A stretch of DNA of 64,000 nucleotides from contig OZ007507.1 of the NCBI GenBank assembly GCA_963931865.1, positions 18,581,523-18,645,522 on the forward strand. The letters are read 5' to 3'. Under the pieces are notes generated by a model. The model searched no databases. It was not told the DNA's origin and worked only from the letters and a program-made list of their open reading frames with translations. This DNA is from Axinella damicornis (Eukaryota > Porifera > Demospongiae > Axinellida > Axinellidae). The position numbers and the translations under genes are program-made. Positions 34,448 through 45,700 of the stretch are shown here, in pieces; position 1 is the first letter of the stretch; each line of letters begins with the position of its first letter.

Positions 34448-37400
34448 CTGCAGGAGGAAAAAAGGATTAAATCAACAGCTTACTGAGATACACCAATGCA
34501 AGAATGCATTTCTTATTGGTAAGCCTAGTGCAATATTCCCTGGTTTGCTTACTACGCAATGGAAGATCAAGTGTGCAATACAGAGACATAAAGACAAATT
34601 CTCCTTCTATCCTCCATTATGACTTTGTAAGATGCGTATACACTGCTGCAAGTTTATTCCAGCAGGTCTGGTGAATAAATAAATCACTGCAGAGCGTCCT
34701 TCAGGGGCGTAAGAAGATGTTTTGAGTAGGGGGGCTGATGTGACCGACAGATAGATGGATGGGCGAAGCCCGTCCTACCTTGGAGGGTCTGGGGGCTTGC
34801 CCCCTGAGAAAAGTTTTGATTTTGAGTGTGCATTCTGAGTCCATTTCCACTGCATTGTACTGAGGTTGATTTTGTGAGATTATAATGGCAAATGGTACAA
34901 TTAAATTGCTGTCGTCGCTATCTGTGTCTTGCTGCCGTGTCTGAACAACTGGCTCAGTATGTGCTCACAGTCAGCGACACTTCCTGCGATGTGTCCTGGT
35001 CAGTTCTGTACAACAAAAAGTGGTACACTAGATACCAGGCACTTGACGAGCTTAGCTTCTCTCTTGGCGATTGTTACACGGCATAGCTATAACCTACGCC
35101 GCATCAATCGCCAAGATAGAATCAGTGTGAAGGCAGATACACGAGATAGAGGCAGTGTGTACAGCTACTAAATGTTACCTCACCTAGTACAGTCCGTGAA
35201 ACAGGGAGAAGAACTGGATGTGCCTCCATGCCATGCCGCATACAATATTAGTCAACTGTGCTAGCGCTATAGCAGTAGCTACACATGGCTATTGCGGAAG
35301 GGGGCGGAGCCCCCTGCTTTTGTTTTGGGGGGGGGGGGGGGGGGGGGGGGGGGCTTCCCCGGTTCTTACGCCAGTGCAAGGTGATACATAATATAGTCAC
35401 CCAGTGGAGCATGAAACTCCAGCAAAAGTCATTTCCTTGGGACTTACATTCGATTTCAGTAGATACAACCTTCAAAATTTGTGCTGTGAGAACAGCGGAG
35501 CCACCTCCATCTCACTGACAAGCAAAAAAACCCCGTTTATACAAGTCCAGATACTTACCTGCTCCTCCAGACGTCAGAGTAGTTGTTGTGGCTGAAATAA
35601 AGGAGGAGATAAAGCACATCAGTGGTAAATATGATTCAGAATCATCAACGAGCCTCCCAGTAATTGGAGGACACACTCTCAATTGACAGCAATGGATTCC
35701 TAGTAACCCAATATGCCCATGTAAACACTAGTGCATGCCACTGTAAAAGAGGAATTGTCAATTTGACTAGCCACTTGTTGAGGCGAGTGAAAATATTCCA
35801 TACATGCACAGCTAATGTAGTTATACACAAACACACGTTCCTGCAATCATCTCTCTATCCAAGCATGCCACTTACTCGCTCATCTGAATCCAACTGCTAA
35901 AGACATGTACATATACCCAGCAAAGAATGCCAAAATAATCACTCTCCTTTTATAATGCTCCTTTGCATCAAATATATGCTAGGCTGCAGCTGCTTGGTGT
36001 TCAGAAGCATGAGTACATACACACGTCTGGCTTGGAGGAAAGATGACGGTTATGACTACGTTTTGCATTCTTAACCAATGTAATCCCACCACTTACTGTC
36101 CATAAATGCATGTCCACTCATGCACTGGAAACTCAGATAACAACAAACAAAAGTTTCAATTTCTGTAAGGCCTCATGCATTGACATCATAAAATGAAAGT
36201 GCACATGGAAAGAGGATGGAATCTTTATTGATGTTTGCCATCATGAACAGGTGATCACTGCATGCTGGTCCACATTTGCTTCTGATCAACCGATCGCTGT
36301 TGCACACCCATTGCATCACAATACTCATCGCGTGTGGTTTCAAATTGCACCTCCACACATCCTCTATTACTGCACTCACCTTCAGTTGGGGTCATGAAGG
36401 TATCAGTTGGGGTCGTGAATGTGTTTGTCAGGGTATTGCTGGAGCCCAATACATTGGATGTCGCCACGGTAACTGTGCAGCTGGTATCAGCTGGATAACT
36501 TGTCAGTGTCCGGGTTGAGGTGACCTCATTACCCGTCATGGGAGGAGGGACATTTTCCACGATTGGCTGACCACCACAGTCGATGGTAACGTTAAATGAA
36601 CTGACTGGCACTCCATTATCATTGAAGCTCCACATTATCACCACATGAGTGTCATTCACACTAGATGTAAGGTCATTGAGCGTTGGTGCTCCTGTCAATA
36701 GACGTGGAAATAGTAAAATTCCAGCATTGTTATTGACACAGCAACATTGTGTCTTAATTATAATGGTCATAGTATACGAACATCACATTTTACGGTACCT
36801 TTCATCTGCCCGTGCCCCTTGAGCATGGAGTATTGCAACAATTGAAGTTGCTACAAGGAATGGGATCTTGGCTACAAGGTTGGAATCTTTGCTATACAAG
36901 GCTGACGTACTGCAACAATTGAAGTTGCTACAAGGGCAGGAACTTTACTACATGGCTGTAAACTTTGCTACAAGGCTGATAAGGTTTACTCACACTCAAC
37001 AATCAAATTTGCTACAAATGGTGGCAAGTTTACTTAACCACAGATAAGTGTTATACACACAAGTGTACTCCAGGTCAGCACTGTAGTCCCTGGCTTGCCA
37101 ATGAGGGCGACTCACAACATTGGACATGCACTCACCAACAACATCCAGCAAGATCAGATGGTCTATGATGCCAACTGAGTTTTTCACATTGCAGGTCCAG
37201 TTGCCAGTTTGGTTGTGTGTGACGCTGGTGATTGCTAGCATTAGGGTGTTCGAGCCTGAGATCTCAGGACCATCGGAGACAGCGGTGCCATTGTTGTCCG
37301 TCCAAGAGATGGTGGGTGTGGGGTTGCCATCAACACTGCTGCCACACACGAGGGTGATGTTACTTCCTTCAAGAACTGCACGTTGAGTGTCACCAGGAGG

Positions 37401-37516
37401 AGCAATGTCTGGAGGAACTGAGGCAAAATTGTCCCATGCCTTATATGGGAGTCTTGCATATATGTATACCACCTTTACCATACACACTGATGATTAATCC
37501 ACCCTTGTACTCGATC

Positions 37517-37559
<43 letters not shown>

Positions 37560-39093
37560 ACCCCCCCCCCCCCTCTCTCTCTCTCTCTCCACTCTCTTCC
37601 TTCCTTACCGCACTCCCTCTAGGAGATGTGACTTACACTGTACAATGATACTATCAACGGAGGAGGCAATGTTGTTTCGATCGTCTTCAATGGTACAGTT
37701 GTAGTCTCCGCTGTAGTTCCGTGAGATGCTTGTAAACTGCAGAGTGTCTCTTAGTACTTGTAACTGAGGGCTTTGTTCGTTGATTACCACAGACCCATTC
37801 ACCAACCAGGACACCCTCACAACAGGATCTGATTCACTGTGATCACAAGTGAGGCGGAAGCTGTCTCCTTCATTGACAGTTGTCCCATTTGAACTAAATA
37901 TCACCGGAGGTACTAAACCTGCAACAGAGAGAGATCTTCGTCACAATAGATATTCTTCCATCAGCATACAGCACCACATAGCTAACGCAAACATTGTCAT
38001 CACACATGCTCACAAACCACACCCACAAACTGAGTTTCGTATATAGACCACTTAATACACGTGCATGACTGTGAATCAATAGAGATCTGCGTTCACAACT
38101 GATATAGCAGTGCATCATACCCCACAACGAGACTGTATAGCTATAGCCCGGCCACGAGACCGTAGCATGCGCAACTGCAAGACTTGCAATGTATCGTGAG
38201 TAGCTAGGAGCTGACAAATCCAACTCATCAATAAATGATATTGAATCTCATAGTTATGCATCTTGAGACGCAAAACAGTGGAGTGTATGATGGTTGTATG
38301 TCACACCTTAAGTGGTCAACTAGTATGACATCATGAATGCATCATGGTGACATCATGGTGACATCATGGTGACATCATGATGGTTGTATGTCACACCTTA
38401 AGTGGTCTACTCCAAGGCAGCTGCAGGTTATGGAACTGTGCCTACCTCTGCGTCTCAATATGATCCGATATTCTTGTAGTATTGGCCCACTACGGTCACA
38501 AACCAATGTCCTCTGATTCTGGAATCCTGTGTTTGGTACTATTGTAATGGGGTCAATAATAGTAAGCACTCCTCCATTCTGTACTCCATCGGAGGAAGCA
38601 ATTGGGACTAGAATATTGTTGTCTAGTATCCTCCACAATGTGTCGGGGTCCACTGCACCATCAAACAGGCACCTGAAGCATGTTCGAACACCGCTTTCCA
38701 CAAGGGTGCTATTATTATCCGAAGTGGTGAATGTCTCTATGCACTGTGAACTGCCTGTAGGATGACAAAGGTGAGGGGAAGAAACATTCCATGTAAACCC
38801 ACAGCTCTGCAAGAACAGAGCACACTAGCTAGTAAGAATGCCTAATGGATATAGAAGGGATGCAATCCAATCCCCCCCCCCCCCCCCCCCTCCCCCCAAC
38901 TTCAAACAACAGGTCTACGTCTGCCTTAAACTTACTAACTCAGCACTTAGTCTTACTACCATACGGCCTCGCCTAACAACTGGAGACCAAGATCTCTGCC
39001 CTCACTTGGTTTACAGTACAGCGCAGTCAGCAGTGGTACGAGATACAACGCCGTTCTCTTCCACTGATTGTTCATGGTAGAGCAAATGCTCAT
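34389..39093 (-). CDS. Gene C: GPI-type Ig/FN3 cell-surface receptor
   Basis: Seven exons in transcript order: 39093-39006, 38754-38446, 37918-37637, 37417-37136, 36691-36380, 35591-35559, 34447-34389. All phase 1; 1365 nt (454 aa from the first ATG, or six fewer from the ATG at 39075). Signal peptide, V-like Ig, two I-set Ig, one FN3 close to that of A/B, an 11-residue Thr stalk ending GGAG, and a GPI-type end almost identical to gene A. Expected on the outer leaflet as a recognition or adhesion protein, or as a decoy for TM relatives. Its 3' flank resembles that of gene A. A 675 bp transposon lies in the last intron. Confidence 0.83.
34702..35376. mobile_element. Non-autonomous hAT-like element, 675 bp
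   Basis: Ends CAGGGGCGTAAGAA and the near reverse complement of CACTGGCGTAAGAA. Contains GGGTCTGGGGGCTTGCCCCC, a word shared with the element at 56916, and a 27 nt poly-G run (35327-35353). No clear target duplication, so the exact ends are tentative. Inserted in gene C's last intron. Confidence 0.6.
35559..35591 (-). CDS. Gene C exon 6: Thr-rich stalk
   Basis: 33 nt, phase 1-1: TTTLTSGGAG; acceptor TTATTTCAG, donor GTAAGT. Confidence 0.7.
36380..36691 (-). CDS. Gene C exon 5: FN3 domain
   Basis: 312 nt, phase 1-1. VIMWSFNDNGVPVSSFNVTI and YPADTSCTVTVATSNVLGSS align with the gene A/B FN3. A short TPTDTFMTPTEG end repeat lengthens it slightly. Confidence 0.85.
37136..37417 (-). CDS. Gene C exon 4: Ig domain 3
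   Basis: 282 nt, phase 1-1. ITLVCGSSVDG, ISWTDNNG and GNWTCNVKNSVG: complete I-set Cys-Trp-Cys. Closely related in layout to gene D Ig3 (TLVCGTN, VQWMDNN). Confidence 0.9.
37518..37573. repeat. Poly-C tract (56 nt, one interruption) followed by (CT)n
   Basis: C run 37518-37559, one A, C run to 37573, then CTCTCTCT, in the short gene C intron between exons 3 and 4. Confidence 0.95.
37637..37918 (-). CDS. Gene C exon 3: Ig domain 2
   Basis: 282 nt, phase 1-1. FRLTCDHSES, VSWLVNGS and GDYNCTIEDD: complete Ig pattern. Confidence 0.88.
38289..38406. repeat. Tandem 11 bp repeat framed by a 29 bp direct repeat
   Basis: ATCATGGTGAC is repeated about 3.4 times (38341-38379) between two copies of a 29 bp block beginning GATGGTTGTATGTCACACC (38289 and 38378). 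Confidence 0.85.
38446..38754 (-). CDS. Gene C exon 2: membrane-distal V-like Ig domain
   Basis: 309 nt, phase 1-1. RTCFRCLFDGAVDPDTLWRI and RTLVCDRSG give Cys, Trp and Cys positions of a V-type domain. It is not clearly similar to gene A's distal domain. Confidence 0.75.
39006..39093 (-). CDS. Gene C exon 1: signal peptide
   Basis: Two in-frame ATGs (39093, 39075). From the second: MNNQWKRTALYLVPLLTALY, a basic n-region and hydrophobic core, then CKP and a GTGAGG donor in phase 1, compatible with exon 2. From the second ATG the exon is 70 nt, like genes D and E. Confidence 0.65.
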
Positions 39094-40641
39094 CCGTCTC
39101 CCCTTCGCCGCAATATCACGTAACCGCTAACTCGCTCGCAGAAATTTAATGTACAACTAGCTAGTACAATCATATTCATTCTCGTAGTGTGATGGGTCAG
39201 ATATAGTTAGCTATTCCATGAATCCTGGGCTTTAGAAAACAAGTATGAAGCAGTGGGCGGGTCGGGGTCAGGGCGCTATTCTGTCAATGTGGTGAAGGCA
39301 AGAGTAGCTATAGCTAGCTTATAGCGCAAGTCATTGAAACTCGATTATCTGCCAGCGGGGCCTGCATGGGTAGTACGAGGCTACATGTATAAGAATGCAT
39401 GTATTATATTAGCTTTCAAGGGACAAGCCTGCATGTCTTGAAAGGTTATTAAAAGGCAACCATGCACTAATCACTAATTTTGAGTGTACGTAGCTAGCAG
39501 CTAAGCAGGTGCAGGTGCAGAGCCACTTCTGCAGCCCAAGACTGACCAATTAGCAGATACCCAATAGCTAGCAGCCAATCGAATATTCATATCTGGTAGC
39601 TACTGTTAATTTTGCTTCTTTCTCTTGAACTTTGAAGTCAGAGGAGAGGACGTCATCAACCAGGTAGTCAAGGTAGTGTCCCTGGATGAGCCTCTGCCCT
39701 GGTAACCAGGGTTCATGGCTGCCCAGCAGAGATGATCATCAGGAGTCTCCCTCTCCATGAAGCTCCAGACAGGCTTCCAGCTCATCACTGGCACTGGCTC
39801 CATGTCTGGCCCAAGCAGCAGCAGTTTATTTCAAGGCTATTCAATATCAATCTCCCCACAGATATCGATGAACTGACATAGCTACAATAATGCTAGCTAT
39901 AAATTTGGTTCTCATGCTAGCATACAGGTATATAGATCAACATGTATTATATCAAGGCACTTGCATATCTGAATGCGACCCGCCAACCACCAATGAGACT
40001 GTGTGAGTCTTTGGGCTGTTTGTTCACTTTATTCCGAGGTGACTCCTAGAATTTCATCACTGTGAGGCTCAGGCCAACATCGTGCAGGTCCACATGAACT
40101 ACTGGGTGCTCTAGCTTTGAGGCAAACCCAGGAAGAATACTTAATTTGCCCTTGCTAAAGTTAATGTCACTTGGGCCAGCAATGTGACTTTGTCTCTGCT
40201 ATCAGCCACGCCTGCTATGCATTGAGTGTGATGTTTGTGCTGTGGTCACCAATGCTAATAAATCCACCATGACACGGGATGTAGGATAATAATTAATGGG
40301 CTGAGAACCAGAGTGGCCTAAAACCCACAAACATTGAACTAGCCCCCCCTAAACTTGAGAATACTTAAAATGTGTTTCAGGAGCTGATGAAATTTCAAAA
40401 TTTTGGTCAACATATGCTCATACCCATTGCATATATTTCCAATACTTGATTTTGGATTAGGCCACTCTGGTTCTGAGCCCTTCTTATATACTGTGATAAG
40501 ATGGTCCATTGTGGTATTTGGGATCAATAACACTCGCAATGCAGTCCAGAAGTGAAAAGCACTCGGCTTCGCCTTATACTATGTTACATTTCCTGACTGC
40601 ATTGCTTGCACTAGCTATGATCCCAAATTCCACCCTGCTAC

Positions 40642-41147
40642 ATACATGGGTGGTTACTAAAATCCGGAACGGGACGGAACGGAATGGAACAGTTCCGCCT
40701 ACTAAAATACGGAACGCACGGAACGGAACATCAGGCACAGCACAGCGCAATGCATTATGCGCTCACGTTCATGCATGGTGAGGAAAAGATTAGGCACTAC
40801 ATTTACAATTTTTTGAGAGCTTCCCAGATCCAGAGAGAGTGATCCATGAGCCTCCGCTAGTCTAACAAGCTAGCCCTTCGCTTTGAGTCCAGGGCGCGAT
40901 CGCCAGTATGCGCGCGCGGAGAAGCCTCCGCAGAGACCCAAGGTTGGCCAAGTATACCTCTTCTCTTCTCAACAGAATATGACAAGCAAGTCTTACCATG
41001 ATTTCAAGCGTCCTCTAAGTCTCTGCCTGCGCTGCGAAAATTATGCTAGCTTGGCTATCGTTCCGTTCCGTGCGTTCCGTATTTTAGTAGGCGGAACCGT
41101 TCCATTCCGTTCCGTTCCGTTCCGGATTTTAGTAACCACCCATACAT
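40642..41147. mobile_element. 494 bp MITE with CGGAA-repeat terminal inverted repeats
   Basis: Element 40648-41141, ends GGGTGGTTACTAAAATCCGG. Both arms (about 80 bp) carry GGAAC repeats and CCGCCTACTAAAATACGG. ATACAT flanks both sides (40642-40647, 41142-41147), a 6 bp target duplication. Interior is GC-rich with no recognised protein. Confidence 0.85.
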
Positions 41148-41183
41148 GAGCAATCTATCAAAGCAACTACCATCAGATTCTGG

Positions 41184-41238
41184 TCTCAGTACCAGACTCC
41201 CTACCCAAAGGGTTGGGAGTCTGGTTCCGAGACTATAG
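41184..41238. repeat. Imperfect hairpin
   Basis: GTCTCAGTACCAGACTCCC, short loop, GGGAGTCTGGTTCCGAGAC. Probably the relic of a palindromic repeat. Confidence 0.7.
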
Positions 41239-41279
41239 TTTCTAAGCACTGCATTGCTTAATTGGTGAAGATCTGTTCA

Positions 41280-41452
41280 GAACTTCAGATTCATACTCAG
41301 CATCTGTGTCTTGTACCGTGCCATAAGCACTTCACGCCTTGGAGGAGATGTGTAGCAAATCTACAGTATCATACTCCCTGGGAGTCTCTTCAGTTGCTGT
41401 GATGGTCTCATTATCTCCCTTGGTCACCTCACTTCATTTCACAGCCTCTTTT
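41280..41452 (-). pseudogene. Degraded duplicate of gene B cytoplasmic-tail exon
   Basis: Same acceptor context (CTAG/GTAG then AAAAGAGG). Reads KEAVK, then a stop where gene B has Trp, followed by SEVTKGDNETITATEE, REYDTVD, another stop, and SAYGTVQDTDAEYES. Gene B has SEVNKGENEGITASEE, GEYEVMD and SAYGII. Clearly a dead copy about 1.3 kb downstream of gene B's stop. Confidence 0.85.
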
Positions 41453-41457
41453 CTACA

Positions 41458-42057
41458 CACATCAGGGGCGGATGCAGGATTTGTGAAAGGGAGGGGCTAA
41501 TAGCACAATGGAACGCTGCCGAAGGCAGCGCATAGAGGCGCGTAAAATTTTTTCGCCTTCAGGATGGGCTCTCGTGGCACTTTCGTGCTTTTTGCACTGC
41601 AAGTTCCAGATGTACGAGTAGCAACACGAGTTCCAGGATCAATGCTGTAGAGAGACTTTTTTCATCGTCATTTTTCAGCCATCTAGATGGGCTCTCGTAG
41701 CGCCTTCGAGCTTTTGCACTGCACTCGCTGCCTTCTGGTTCCCGTGTCATCCGTGAACGTCTTATCCTCGACGTGAAAAGGTAAATGTGACTAGTCAGAT
41801 TCGCCCTGCACGTGGTCTGAACTGAGAACCGTTTTCGTCCCCAGCACGAGTTGACTCTGTATCTGATTCATTCTGACTGTCACAAGCTGTTTCCGTTGGA
41901 AAAAGTCCAGCACTGAGCTTCCTTTCAACTTCTTTGTTGCTGATTCCACTGTAAGTCGGGTACTCGTGTAAATAAGGGGTGTGGTCGAAACTGGAAAGGG
42001 GCCCGGGGGGGGGGGGGGGGGGGGGGGGGGGCTACAGCTGGATCCGCCCCTGCACAT
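41458..42057. mobile_element. 590 bp non-autonomous element, 5 bp target duplication
   Basis: Element 41463-42052; ends CAGGGGCGGATGCAG and the near reverse complement of CAGGGGCGGATCCAG. CACAT on both sides. Carries a 27 nt poly-G run next to its right end. Its termini resemble those of the 5.4 kb element at 44985. Inserted just upstream of the pseudo-tail exon. Confidence 0.8.
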
Positions 42058-42572
42058 GTACACACATGAAAGCATGCTATGAACATTAACTTGGAAACAC
42101 ATCTTTTCTTCATGGAAAATTTGATAACAACTCGAAGAGATGCTTTTATAATATGTTCCGCGCAATCTAAGAATTTGTGCAATCTCGAGATTGTGTGTAC
42201 CTGTTGCTTACATAAATGAAAGCAATTTCTGCATGAACTGTGCTCTATCAGTTGAATTCCGGATTATCTCCTCTCTGGGGACTTAAGTCGTCAGTTACTT
42301 AGCTAGAACCAATACTTGAGCAGAATGTTCACCGAATTCACTGGCTCGATGTGCTCCTGATTGAAGGCATTTCAGGAGCTCGATATAATTATGACCACAA
42401 ACTGGGGTGCATGAGCCCACTGCACAAATTCTGTCAAACATTAATACACTGAACTGAACAGCAGCATCATACTGGAAAATTACAGGAAAAGGGAAATTGT
42501 TTCAGCAATAATTGACACTTGTCATGTAACCGCAAACGGTTAGTTGTCAATTGTTAGCATCTGTTTCTGGTA

Positions 42573-42750
42573 CTATATTATGCCATAAGCACTGCACTCC
42601 TTGGTGGAGATCTCATACTCAGCATCTGCTATGCCATAAGCATCACACTCCTCAAAGTCCATCACCTCATACTCCCCGGTATCCTCTTCACTCGCTGTGA
42701 TACCCTCATTTTCTCCCTTGTTCACCTCACTCCATTTCACTTCCTCCTTT
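42573..42750 (-). CDS. Gene B last exon: cytoplasmic tail
   Basis: Phase 2 acceptor after GTATTATGTAG. KEEVKWSEVNKGENE, GEYEVMDFEECDAYGIADAE, YEISTKECSAYGII, stop TAG. Tyrosine motifs YEVM, YGIA, YEIS and YGII. Confidence 0.8.
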
Positions 42751-45700
42751 CTACATAATACATGCACACACAAGAGATGAAACAATTACGCTCCCAGGAT
42801 GGGAAACATTCTCATCTGCGTACAAGTGGCTAATCCTGTTGCAGTATCAGAAGAGTGATGGCATATCAAGGAACTAGTGAATGCAATGTGCGCAGTGACA
42901 CTTACCCGGAAAGTACGTTGGATTTGTCAGTGTGCCTGCGTCTTCTAACTGCTACAAAGACCACAACACAAACTATTACAGTGATGACAAGGACTGCAAG
43001 GACAGCTGCCACTGCTCCACCAATGACGGCTGCACTAATGGAAGGACCTAGGGAATGAAACTGCATATCATAACCCATGGCCTGTCCAAAAGAATATAAC
43101 TTAGGCTACCCCCTTTTATCCAATGCATGTTACTGTAATGGGTACACACCCTGAAATAGTTTGCGCCCACAGAAACACTTGATAAGGAAATCTCAAACTT
43201 GAGAGATCTCTTGATCTGAGAATTTTTCTGTGGTTTCAATTCTCTGTCTCTGCATAGCTATCTCTAAACAACGAACGATGAGGAAAAAATGTCACCCTGA
43301 GTGATATGTGGAGAAGCAAATGCATAATGTACTTGGGACTTATGCATAGGGTCAGATATGACCTTCTGAATTTGTGTGATTGGCTATAAGTAGCTTGAAC
43401 GCAACCATCTCACTGAGAAAAAGTTCATATAATTATCTACCTGCTCCTCCAGGTGTTGAAGTAGTTTCAGACATTATAGTAGTTCCAGTGCCTGTTCATG
43501 GAGAATTAAAGGGGAGAAAATGTTATATAGTTCATGATTGAGCAGTACACACTCAATGAGGAAAAAGGCTATACATGTCACACTGAGTGATACGTGGAGA
43601 AGCAAAGCATAATTATCTACCTGCTCCTCCAGGTGTTGAAGTAGTTTCAGACATTATAGTAGTTCCAGTGCCTGTTCATGGAGAAAGGGGAGAAAATGTT
43701 ATATAGTTCATTGAGCAGTACACACTCAATGAGGAGGTCCAGTGGAATCTACACCGCATGTCTAAGATTCACTTGTGCATAGACGTTGTGGAACGAGACT
43801 GTTGGATATCTAGAGCAAAGTGTGGAAATGGCAGTTAGAAAGCAGATCTGCAAACTGTCCGATAAGACAGCTTAGAGTCACGGCCAGGTGACTAGCGTCT
43901 CCTTGATGTAGCCACTGTGCACTTCTAATAACCACAGAGTGGTTACCTTGGTTGCAGGAGACAGTGGTTATAGGAGGTTTACTCAAGGGTTAGGGTGATT
44001 GCATAATCAAGGGCTTCAAATTTCCATGACAACCAGTGACCTTGCAGATTTTCCCAGTGCAGTTGCCTTTGGGACAGTACATAACATGGACTCTGTACTG
44101 GACTGGACTATGGACTGGTCTATGGACTGGACTCTGGACTGGAAAATGGACTCACCCAAACTGCATGATTAGCTTCTCTCCTACACCGAAAAAGGATGGA
44201 AAAGGCTTTTACGGCAGTTTGGGTGAGTCCATGTTATGTACTGTCCCAAAGGCAACTGCACTGGGAAAATCTGCAAGGTCACTGGTTGTCATGGAAATTT
44301 CAAGCCCTTGATGGCAGAAGGTCCCTCACAGATGTTTAGTGGTTAAGATCTGCATGTAAATCCAGCTTCCTCTCAAGTTGCCTAACATAGCTAATTGGTC
44401 TCTGAACCCCTTCTTCTAACCTCTGCCACCAGCGTGTCTGCAGACTGGGTAGCTTGTCTGCAACCAGGGTAACCACTCTGTGGCTAAAACAACTGATTTG
44501 GTTTTTCAGTTCATGGTACACACCTCATTGCTGGTAACGCCCTACCTGTGTTGAGGCTAAATGCAGCCATAAGCTTGGTTGAAATCTGCAAAACAATGAC
44601 TAACTTATGTCTGGTTAGAATGTCATTACACGTGTAGTGAAGGAAGCCAGCAGGATTCCCATGTACCGAATTTAAACAATAACCAATTGCAAGTTGATTG
44701 GGAGTGTGCAGAAACACAGTGGTAGTAGCAGGCACTGGCAGCAGCTGACAGATTTAGTTACAAATTCCTTGCAAAAGACATGATACTAATATAATTATAC
44801 CGTAGAGAAGCCAGGAGTTCGGGAAGTTGTTGACAGCGTTTGACAGTTAATTGCTACAACGTTGACAGTTGCTGTGACGTAGCTACCAAGTCGTAACTAT
44901 TTCTCACAAACTGCTATACCCGCTTTATTTGACAGCCCATGAGCCAGCCTACTTAGCTAGCTATAATTAGCAAGAATTGGGCTGCAGTGGCGGATCTAGA
45001 AATTTTGAAGGGGGGTTCGTTGGCACATACACAGCGCACCGCCGAAGGCGGTGCTCAGAGCCGTGAAGTGGCGATCAGTCCGTGCGAAGCGGAAACGGAC
45101 ATGGAAAGCGGAAACGGACATGGAAAGCGGAAACGGACATGGAAAGCGGAAACGGACATGGAAAGCGGAAACGGACATGGAAAATGGAAAAATCGTGCGC
45201 ATGCTCAGTATCATAAATTGCTCATTGAACTGCCACGTGTGACAGTGAATGCGGAGTGAAGGCGAACAGAGAAAGCCAGAGCTGTTGTAGCCTGCTCAGA
45301 CAGCATAACTACTGAGAGTGCGATCTGAAGTACTTGAACAAATGATGGCATGGCGTCTGGAGGTTCCCGAGCTGACCCCATAGAGATAGACAGCACTGAC
45401 AACAGGTAAGCCAACTCGGTATGACTTGTAAGGGGTAGTTCAGCTTTTATGCGCTTTTTGGTGACAAACAAGTATTGATACAGGGGTGGAAACAGCTAGT
45501 AATTGTCATTGCACTGTGTTCGTGCTAGTCACCTGTTATGTGTCATTTTGTTTGTCTTTTGTCTTGTGTGTACAGCAATAACGAGGACAGTGACCTTGAT
45601 GATGCCAACTTCAAGTTCTCTCAGTCAGTGTCACCCATTAAGAAGTAAGTGTTGCTTGTGAGAATTTGGCTTGTTGTTTGCTACACTGTGTACTCTAGCT

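Larger units (their letters stand above)
39094..41279. other. DNA between gene C start and the pseudo-tail exon
   Basis: Contains a CGGAA-rich MITE (40648-41141), an imperfect hairpin (41184-41238) and otherwise unique-looking DNA. A minus-strand open stretch at 39606-39803, and an alternative frame of the same DNA (GHYLDYLVDDVLSSDFKVQE), look exon-like but carry two adjacent stops upstream and no consistent splice frame, so no gene is called. Confidence 0.5.

Noticed and set aside
39606..39803. Exon-like minus-strand frames near gene C
   Set aside because: Two frames each look protein-like over half the stretch, with adjacent stops and no phase-compatible splice pair; evidence too weak.
45089..45183. 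CRISPR-like direct repeats
   Set aside because: Five 19 bp units are perfectly contiguous with no spacers, in an animal transposon; this is a minisatellite.
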